From NCBI GenBank assembly GCA_036939355.1, contig JALLAP010000615.1, forward strand, positions 1-12,765: 12,765 bases of DNA. The letters run 5' to 3'. Of this stretch, positions 7,444 through 12,765 are shown in pieces; positions within the stretch are counted from its first letter, which is position 1, and each line of letters begins with the position of its first letter. This DNA is from Thalassiosira profunda (Eukaryota > Bacillariophyta > Thalassiosirophyceae > Thalassiosirales > Thalassiosiraceae). The position numbers and the translations under genes are program-made. The notes beneath the pieces are model-generated. The model worked only from the letters and a program-made list of their open reading frames with translations, searched no databases and was not told the DNA's origin.

Positions 7444-7611
7444 CTCTTTCGCTTTCGGTGCCTGTTTTCCTCTCGCCGTCGCCATAGGGTTGGGGATAGG
7501 GTTAAGGTGAGGATTAGGGTTAGGGTTAGGGTTTTGCTGCAAAGCTGCGAGCAAGCACAAAGCACAAATCAAACAGTGCACCGCGCGCCCTGCGTCGCCC
7601 TTCTCTGACAT
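7444..7611 (-). CDS. Putative first exon of the phosphoesterase gene, encoding a signal peptide
   Basis: On the minus strand an ATG at 7611 opens a frame starting MSEKGDAGRAVHCLICALCL and continuing LAALQQ, a good signal-peptide pattern of the kind the downstream enzyme lacks. It is followed by Asn-Pro dipeptides encoded by CCCTAA repeats. The only GT after the signal peptide and before the low-complexity tail is GAG|GTGCAC at 7443, a phase-0 donor. Phase-0 acceptors that keep the downstream frame open exist near 7370, 7361 and 7352, but none is a strong consensus. The true exon could instead end earlier or be absent. This is an inference from the missing signal peptide and the distance of about 300 bp. 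Confidence 0.35.
7484..7533 (+). repeat. Interstitial telomere-like TTAGGG repeat
   Basis: Three perfect TTAGGG units at 7514-7531 are followed by TT, with degenerate units (ATAGGGTTGGGG, ATAGGGTTAAGG) running back to 7484. On the minus strand the right edge contains AAACCCTAA, the plant-type telo-box. The tract lies inside the window with genes on both sides, so it is not a chromosome end. It falls between the divergent phosphoesterase and fascin-like genes, and may be coding (Asn-Pro) on the minus strand. Confidence 0.85.
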
Positions 7612-7719
7612 CACCCCGCGCTGTCGGTGTACCTAACCACCCGCGTCAGCCGCGGCGAGCGCCTCGTTGGGAGACTAGAGGCAGATTTGCATCCGTTTTG
7701 CTCATTGGTTTGCATTGCA
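7612..7719. promoter_or_regulatory. Likely bidirectional promoter, phosphoesterase / fascin-like genes
   Basis: If the phosphoesterase gene begins at 7611, only 108 bp separate it from the ATG of the fascin-like gene at 7720; if it begins at 7303 the shared region is 416 bp and includes the TTAGGG tract. The right end contains an octamer ATTTGCAT (7685-7692) and a 12-bp palindrome GCATTGCAATGC (7712-7723) that overlaps the start codon. No TATA box is seen. Confidence 0.4.
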
Positions 7720-9564
7720 ATGCGCGACCTCCTCGCCTCCCTCAAGGCGAAGGCGAGCTCCTCGTCCCTCCTCCGCACGGAGCCCTCCTCTCTGAGCCTC
7801 GCCTCGGATGGAACGGCAAAGGAGGGGCCGTCGCTGCCCCCGCCGGAAATCTCGCATCCATTCCCAGTGGTGGAGCAGCCACCGCGGTGCATGTTGACTT
7901 CTGTGGCGGATCCTAGTAGGAGGCTGACTTGCATGAGGAAGGGGGCGGTGGGGGTAACGACGAATAGAGGAGAGAGGGAGCAGTTCTATCTGATACCGGT
8001 GGAGGGGTGCGAGGCTGGTGGAAGTAATGCACAAACGGAATCCGCTTCTACTGCAACATTGAGCGATGCAGGCGGCGAGGGGATCGAATCAGGCAGTGGC
8101 ACGATAAGGCGAGCAAAACGAAGGGATATGTTCTTCCTCAAATCACACAAGTTCAACCGGTATCTCACGGCGGATGCGACGGGGGCGGTGAGCACCGTCG
8201 ATTTGTCGAAGAAGGCAGGTGACAGTATCGATGACGATGCAGATGAAGAAAACGAGAGCAACAGCAATGAGAATGAGAGGAATGCGACGAAGCCGGGCGA
8301 ATCGGAGCGGTGGCTGCTCATGCGCTCGCCACACGGGGGTCACTTCCTCGTTTCTGCGAAATATGAACGCAATCTTGGTCTCTGCCGCACCGCGGACTCG
8401 GCAACAACCATTGGTCTCAAGGGGGACAACGACCGATCCGAGAGCTGGGAGGTCGAATTCGTGTCGGGGGAACTCTGCTTCCTCTCCTCTGGCAAGAGAG
8501 ACGACGGCGCCAGAATAAGATGCGACCTTGTAGGAAAGCTGACATTGACGGAAGACAGAAGGGGGTGGGAGGTGTGGCGCTTCGTCGAAATGGGCGGTGG
8601 GAAGATCCGCATTATTTCCTGGATGCACAGTCAGTTCTGCATCAGTTGCAACCACGATGGGCAGGTGGCGACCGTAGGCATTGGCAAGGCTGAGGAGGGG
8701 TGTGATCTGTGGACCGTCGAAAAGGCTCCCGAGGGGTATGCGGGGGTGGTGATCAAGTCGGTTGCTTGTGCGAGAAGGATACTGGTACGCAGTGACGAGG
8801 GATTGTGTGCTACTCAGGAGCTGGAGGGAGAGAGCGGGGTATGGCAGCTCGATGCAGCGCACTCGCAGACTTATACTCTGGCGTCTGTTCACCAGAAGAG
8901 ATCAATCGGCCCTTTTCCATACGTGACGGAACATGCAAAGCAGAGTGACCAGCTGGTGTTGCAGCAGGTGGACGAGGAGGGTTCTGTTCGGCTGTACCAC
9001 AAGAAGAAAGGAGAGTACTTGCGATCGGATGGTGAAGGAGAGATCAGCTGCAGCCCTGAACCGCCCAACGACAACGACACCACATACCTTTGGAAGATGG
9101 CACAATCAGCAGATGGAGGGTACAGCTTTGTCTCGAAATGCCACGGCAGACTCCTGGCTTTCAATACCGAGGACCCAAACCCACGCCTGTGCACAGTGCC
9201 GTCGAACACAGACGACAACCGGCACATATGGAGCGTCAATCCCGTCCTTCCCCGCGCCATCAGCTCGTCCAAAATCAAAACATTTGCTCTTGGCACTTCC
9301 GTGGCGGTCGGAACAACAGTAGCAATGCCCTTTCTACTGGCGGGGGCGCTCGCGGTGGTGCCTGCCGAGGCGACCCTCGCCGCATCGATCATTGGCGCGG
9401 GTCTGACCGGAGCGGAGGCGGTGGCGAGCGTGGGAGCAATCGGGGCCACGGCCGCAATCGTCTTCCGCGAGTCCAGCGATGCGTTGGGGATGGAATCGGA
9501 GCACGATGACGATGGAGAAGCGATGTACACAAAGAGGCCCCTTTGCGCATGGAGATCGTGGTGA
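7720..9564 (+). CDS. Fascin-like beta-trefoil protein with hydrophobic ISG12-like C-terminus
   Basis: Single exon, 614 aa. The ATG at 7720 is the first in frame; upstream only a GTG is available, which a eukaryotic nuclear gene would not normally use. Residues from about 57 to 508 are built from repeated beta-trefoil-type units: FFLKSHKFNRYLTADATGAV (139-157), WLLMRSPHGGHFLVSA (198-213), IRIISWMHSQFCISCNHDGQ (297-315), VRLYHKKKGEYLRSDGEG (423-440) and YSFVSKCHGRLLAFN (468-482). The pattern of K/H..G.YL....G resembles fascin and related actin-binding trefoils. An acidic insert lies at 170-188. Residues about 521-582 are two Gly/Ala-rich hydrophobic stretches (VAVGTTVAMPFLLAGALAVV; ASIIGAGLTGAEAVASVGAI) reminiscent of the interferon-inducible 6-16/ISG12 family, so the protein is probably tail-anchored to a membrane. 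It ends in an acidic patch and RPLCAWRSW. No signal peptide. Actin binding is an inference from fold resemblance only. Confidence 0.75.
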   Translation: MRDLLASLKAKASSSSLLRTEPSSLSLASDGTAKEGPSLPPPEISHPFPVVEQPPRCMLTSVADPSRRLTCMRKGAVGVTTNRGEREQFYLIPVEGCEAGGSNAQTESASTATLSDAGGEGIESGSGTIRRAKRRDMFFLKSHKFNRYLTADATGAVSTVDLSKKAGDSIDDDADEENESNSNENERNATKPGESERWLLMRSPHGGHFLVSAKYERNLGLCRTADSATTIGLKGDNDRSESWEVEFVSGELCFLSSGKRDDGARIRCDLVGKLTLTEDRRGWEVWRFVEMGGGKIRIISWMHSQFCISCNHDGQVATVGIGKAEEGCDLWTVEKAPEGYAGVVIKSVACARRILVRSDEGLCATQELEGESGVWQLDAAHSQTYTLASVHQKRSIGPFPYVTEHAKQSDQLVLQQVDEEGSVRLYHKKKGEYLRSDGEGEISCSPEPPNDNDTTYLWKMAQSADGGYSFVSKCHGRLLAFNTEDPNPRLCTVPSNTDDNRHIWSVNPVLPRAISSSKIKTFALGTSVAVGTTVAMPFLLAGALAVVPAEATLAASIIGAGLTGAEAVASVGAIGATAAIVFRESSDALGMESEHDDDGEAMYTKRPLCAWRSW

Positions 9565-9834
9565 ACAGAGACCGGACACAGTCATATGCAAATCACCCAT
9601 CACTCAACGTTTACAAACAAGCTACCCCGATCCCAAACATTGCTAAGAGCTTCTATCCCCTCTGAGCCTCTCGACACATTTGGCATTCAAACTGCGCGCA
9701 GCACCAGCCGCGTATCTCATTCCAGGCTCCCAAGCTGCTCCAAGGCTCATTGTTGTCCCCACAACCGCCCTTTTTTCTCATTCTTTCTTCATTCAATCCC
9801 AGATGATTGATCTGTACAACCTTGCACAATAAGC
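9565..9834. other. Intergenic 3' region between convergent genes
   Basis: Between the stop of the fascin-like gene and the duplicated segment at 9835 there is AT-richer sequence with C/T-rich tracts (9768-9800) and no convincing ORF or RNA. It should contain both 3' UTRs of the flanking convergent genes. Confidence 0.35.
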
Positions 9835-9979
9835 TCTATGCAAGCATCCACAGCGCTCCTCCAACCCCAACCAGCAAAGTTGCCACCAACGACGGCACCG
9901 AGGCCANTCTATGCAAGCATCCACAGCGCTCCTCCAACCCCAACCAGCAAAGTTGCCACCAACGATGGCACGGAGGCCA
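9835..9979. repeat. 72-bp direct duplication flanking a single N, likely assembly join
   Basis: Bases 9835-9906 and 9908-9979 are the same 72-nt segment with two differences (9893 C versus 9966 T; 9899 C versus 9972 G), separated by one undetermined base at 9907. The right copy is the 3' end of the minus-strand PT-rich gene, and both differences are synonymous in that frame (CCG/CCA and TCG/TCC). Such a pattern fits two alleles of one locus joined at a contig overlap better than a true tandem duplication. Confidence 0.85.
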
Positions 9980-11715
9980 TCCCAGCAGAAGGCTCCTGAA
10001 TCACAGGACCCCTGTCAGCAGTGGGCACGTCCGGCACCGGCGCTGCCCCTGCCCCCGTGGGCGTCGAAGTCGAAATATCCGTCGGAACAGGGGTCGTCGG
10101 CTCCGCTGTGGGGGCAGGCGTTGGCTTCGTCGTCGGCTCTGCGGTGACCGGCGCGGCCGTTGGCGCCGAAGATACGGTAGGGCTGCCGGAGGGCGCGTCA
10201 GTGGGAGCCGTGGAGGTGCTCGGCACGTCCGTGGGCGCCGCGGAGACGGTCGGAGCCGACGTGGCGGTGGGCGAAGCAGAGGGTGCCACGGATTTGGTCG
10301 GGGCGGCGGACACGGTGGGTGCAGCAGTGGGCGTGCCGGAGGGCGCGTAGGAGGGCGAGCCCGAAGGAGACGCGCTGCATCGAATGAATGAAGAGAATAT
10401 CATGAGTAATTGCAAATGCCTCAAATCATCAACAGGTATAGGAACCATTACACTCACGTCGGCGGCACGACCGGAGAGGGCGTCGGCTGAAGAGTGAAGA
10501 ACAAATCGTCAGTCAGTTACCATCGCATTGGAGCACAAGTAGCACTGTACACTTTTACACGTACCATCGACGTGAGCGTCGGCGCAGCCGAGGGAGAGGC
10601 CGACTTGGCCGCCGTTGGTGGGAACGAGGCGGTGGGCGCCGGGGAGATGGTCGGAGACGCCGACGGGGCCGGGGAGATGGTCGGCGCGCTCGAGATCGTG
10701 GGCTTGCTCGAGATCTAAAGGGAAGACGTGTGAACACAAGATGTGAGCATTGCAAAAAAGTTGACACATAAATGACGCAACAGATGCGAATGAAACAACT
10801 CTGACATCTCCCGAGTGCACTCACCGTGGGCGACGCGCTCGGCACGGCCGTAATCGTCGGCTCCCCCGTGGGGCTGAAGGTGGGCTGCATCCCCGGAAGG
10901 CACAGCCACTTGTCCCCCTTCGCGGAACCGTTGCAGCACTCGCTCACGGCGCACTTGTCCAGGCTCTCCTCGTACGCGTAGTACGTCGTGCAGTAATCCC
11001 GGTAGTACCCGCAGCTGCACTCCTCGTAGGGCGTGTCGGCCACGATGCACCCCGCGAACGGGCAGTACGTCTCGACGTAGAACGGGAGGTAGCTGTCGGG
11101 GACGCACTCGGGGAGGAGGCTCTGGAGGCACACCTCGTGCAGTTCCGGGGCGCAGACCTCGGCGTCGCCGTCGTCCTGGGCGCAGTCGCAGAAGGCCTGG
11201 GGGCAGTTGGCGGGGCAGACGAAGGGCGCGTCCTCCTCTTCCCCATCGCCGGCGGCGGGGGCTCCGTCGGCGCCCACTTGGAGGCGGCGCGCCTTGGAGA
11301 GGAGGGGGCGGGAGGTGCGGCGGGAGGGGAAGGCGGCCATTTGGGGCTTGGTCGGGCGCTGCTGCTTCCGCTTCTTCTTCTTCTTTTTGGGGTTGGTCGA
11401 CGCCGCTTTGGCGGTGGTGCACCGTCCGCCCAGCGGCGAGGTTTCGTCCTCTACGCAGGCCTCGCCGGCGCCGCAGCCGAGCAAGCCCACGTCCGTCTCC
11501 GATTCGTCGGCATCGTTGGCGGCGTCCTCGCTGAAGAGTTTGCACTCCTTTCCCCACGCCCGCTGCAACACAAAGTTGGACGACGATTTAGATGGATGGT
11601 CCACGTCGCGTGCCAAGGACTTGGTGGAGTAATTGGCCGCCCGATCTTCCTCCGCGGCAGCGGTGGACGCCGCGGAGATGACGGCGATGGTCGCCGACGG
11701 GAGGGCGATGCGCAT
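9909..11715 (-). CDS. Secreted Cys-rich, Pro/Ser/Thr-repeat surface protein, probably GPI-anchored (4 exons)
   Basis: Exons 11715-10825, 10714-10565, 10486-10458 and 10374-9909, with introns of 110, 78 and 83 nt (GTGAGT, GTACGT, GTGAGT donors; TTTAG, TTCAG, TGCAG acceptors); the join gives 511 aa without a stop. Residues 1 to about 21 (MRIALPSATIAVISAASTAA) are a signal peptide. A spacer contains a basic run (PKKKKKKRKQQRP, 109-121) and an RRL at 143-145. Residues 167-272 are Cys-rich (20 Cys; CPANCPQAFCDC ... EECSCGYYRDYC ... SECCNGS). From about 278 to 480 follow PT-rich repeats (FSPTGEPT, SAPT, SASPT) that should be heavily O-glycosylated. The last residues (SVPSLVATLLVGVGGALWML plus A) form a hydrophobic tail directly at the C-terminus after small residues, as in GPI attachment signals. 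No enzyme domain is visible; a role in cell wall or surface coat is inferred. The 3' end overlaps the duplicated segment. Confidence 0.8.
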
Positions 11716-12599
11716 GATTGTTTGTGGTATCGAGGGAGTTCCGCTGCTCCAGATGTGAGGATCTTGGAGCTCCCAGATAATGTGATCGTTTCAACGGGAG
11801 AAGAGAGACGTTGGTGCATGCACCGACCGTTGGTGGGTTGGATTTTGGGCGGCAAAGTGGTCAAACTTCAAACTTGTCGAATCCCACGGATCATTTAGCG
11901 ACGCAAAATGGCGATAGTCGCTTATCGCCGACTAATCGCCAGTGGATCTTGTAAAGATTTTGTGCTCTCGGATTTTATCGAACTTCTCCTGCTTGACGGG
12001 CTAAAAGAGTGTTGCTGTGAAGCGGTGAGATCGAGGCAGCGCACGCCCTTCAAGTACCAAGCTCATGTGCTCCGGTAAGAGCTGCTGCACTGGTGTTGAA
12101 TCAAACTGAGAGAATGTTGCTGATATATTCGCTCGCAGCACAGAATCTCACATACGCTGTGTGCTCTCTCTCTGTCTCTGCACATCGATGAACCAAATCA
12201 TTGCATTGTGTCTCCGCAATAATTGCAAATCGTATTGACGCCGAGGAGAGAAACCCAGCGAGTGCTCGGTGAGAGAGAACCAGCGTTTGCGGCGGTGCCG
12301 CCTCTTTATCTGAAGTGTGTTGCACCCTTGGGAAGGGCTGTAGTGTCGAGGACGGAACTTCCAAACACGCTGACACATCTCTTGTCGTACTGAACGGTCA
12401 TAGCACTTCTTAATTGATACATATATTCAACACTACGCTTCACTGACTTTGTCGGGATATGTCAATGTAATTACAGCACCACTCATAATGTACAAACTGA
12501 CCAAGTAAGTGCGCCACCCAGCTGTCATCCTTGTCGATTCACGCAAGCTGGTGTCGAAGCCCCGCTTCCTCGTCGTCCAGCCCAGCCTCGTTCCATTCG
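11716..12599. promoter_or_regulatory. Intergenic region, divergent promoters and unexplained sequence
   Basis: About 880 bp lie between the start codons of the PT-rich gene (-) and the partial secreted gene (+). The left part should be the PT-rich gene's promoter and contains a compound inverted repeat at 11909-11941. A CTCTCTCTCTGTCTCT tract lies near 12164-12179. Two minus-strand frames of about 90-100 codons in the right half show no recognisable motif and are not called. A GTAAGT at 12504-12509 on the plus strand could be a splice donor of a 5' UTR intron, but no partner is convincing. No tRNA or snRNA was recognised. Confidence 0.35.
11909..11941. repeat. Compound inverted repeat (hairpin-capable)
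   Basis: TGGCGATAGTCG (11909-11920) pairs with CGACTAATCGCCA (11929-11941) as a 12-bp stem with one bulged base and an 8-nt loop. An alternative 7-bp pairing GGCGATA/TATCGCC (11910-11916 with 11923-11929) uses the same bases. It lies about 195 bp upstream of the PT-rich gene's start codon. It could be a binding site for a dimeric factor or a remnant of a transposon end; neither is shown. Confidence 0.6.
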
Positions 12600-12765
12600 A
12601 TGCTGTTCGATGTAATAGCGACGTTGCCCTTCCTTGTAACGGCGCCGCTTTGTGTGCAGCAATGGTCTCATTTCCCTGCGGCTGGTACGATACCCTATTC
12701 AGAGAACAATGCGGACGATGGAAACCAAGCGCCAACATCGATACCTTCAGAAGGTTCTGGACAAG
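12600..12765 (+). CDS. 5' end of a probable secreted protein (partial)
   Basis: The ATG at 12600 is the first in its frame after a TGA near 12497 and the frame is open to the window's end (55 codons and one base). The product begins MLFDVIATLPFLVTAPLCVQ, which has the shape of a signal peptide with likely cleavage after about residue 20, then continues with a polar, Asn/Ser/Gly/Asp-rich segment (AAGTIPYSENNADDGNQAPT). No domain can be recognised from this fragment. It is divergent from the PT-rich gene at 11715. The other two plus-strand frames are also open over the last 100 bp, so the call rests mainly on the signal peptide. Confidence 0.42.
   Translation, partial: MLFDVIATLPFLVTAPLCVQQWSHFPAAGTIPYSENNADDGNQAPTSIPSEGSGQ

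Noticed and set aside
7484..7533. TTAGGG tract as a real chromosome end
   Set aside because: Only three perfect units, and coding sequence continues on both sides.
6296..9593. Octamer ATGCAAAT/ATTTGCAT at 6296-6303, 7685-7692 and 9586-9593
   Set aside because: One copy is inside coding sequence and the others are at unrelated positions; no consistent placement to support a shared regulatory role.
9807..10391. Plus-strand frame crossing the N
   Set aside because: Reads the complement of the PT-repeat exon, giving Arg/Gly-rich low complexity, and depends on an undetermined base.
11137..11898. Plus-strand frame opposite the Cys-rich exon
   Set aside because: Antisense shadow of a GC-rich exon; the minus frame has a signal peptide, cysteine pattern and good splice sites.
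12504..12658. Possible plus-strand intron with GTAAGT donor and TGTGCAG acceptor
   Set aside because: It would join two short frames with no recognisable product and would remove the signal-peptide start at 12600; kept only as an alternative.
12101..12738. Two minus-strand frames of 91 and 101 codons in the right-hand intergenic region
   Set aside because: No motif, no homology I recognise, and the second overlaps a plus-strand frame that begins with a signal peptide.
1..12765. tRNA, rRNA, CRISPR, prophage, insertion sequence or toxin-antitoxin content
   Set aside because: Scanning both strands showed no tRNA arms, repeat-spacer arrays, transposase motifs or phage genes; the gene structures are spliced and eukaryotic.

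Overview
The window is nuclear DNA of a eukaryote, most likely a unicellular alga of the diatom/stramenopile type. This is an inference from several visible features. Introns are few and short (69-145 nt) with GTGAGT-like donors. Intergenic spaces are compact and GC-rich. One secreted protein has a Cys-rich head and a long Pro/Ser/Thr-rich PT-repeat tail. A diatom-style MORN protein and a TTAGGG-type repeat are also present. No bacterial operon structure, tRNA, rRNA, CRISPR array or recognisable transposon was seen.

Layout from left to right. (1) <1-323 (+): 3' end of a BTB/BACK-type protein with a SAP-like tail. (2) 805-1965 (+): coiled-coil plus MORN-repeat protein, with three TGACGT boxes and a 23-codon uORF upstream. 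(3) 2136-3831 (-): mitochondrial aspartate aminotransferase in four exons, convergent with the MORN gene. (4) 4019-5542 (+): ER-type protein joining a pVHL-beta-like domain to a 2-oxoglutarate/Fe(II) prolyl-hydroxylase-like domain. It is divergent from the aminotransferase across 187 bp. (5) 5576-7303 (-), with a probable 5' signal-peptide exon reaching 7611: acid-sphingomyelinase/endopolyphosphatase-like metallophosphoesterase with a C-terminal membrane anchor. Its stop lies 33 bp from that of gene 4. (6) 7720-9564 (+): fascin-like beta-trefoil protein with a hydrophobic ISG12-like tail. (7) 9909-11715 (-): secreted, probably GPI-anchored wall or surface protein in four exons. Its last exon abuts a single N flanked by a 72-bp direct repeat. 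(8) 12600->12765 (+): first 55 codons of a probable secreted protein.

The genes are independent eukaryotic units rather than an operon. Four are probably destined for the secretory route: the hydroxylase, the phosphoesterase, the PT-rich protein and the partial right-edge gene. The most unusual item is gene 4. In animals the pVHL beta domain reads hydroxyproline made by a separate prolyl hydroxylase; here a pVHL-like fold and a hydroxylase-like fold are in one polypeptide, and most pocket residues have plausible equivalents. The next most interesting are the fascin-like/ISG12-like fusion, a telomere-like repeat at the 5' end of the phosphoesterase gene that may encode Asn-Pro dipeptides, and the N-linked duplication, which looks like two alleles joined by the assembly.
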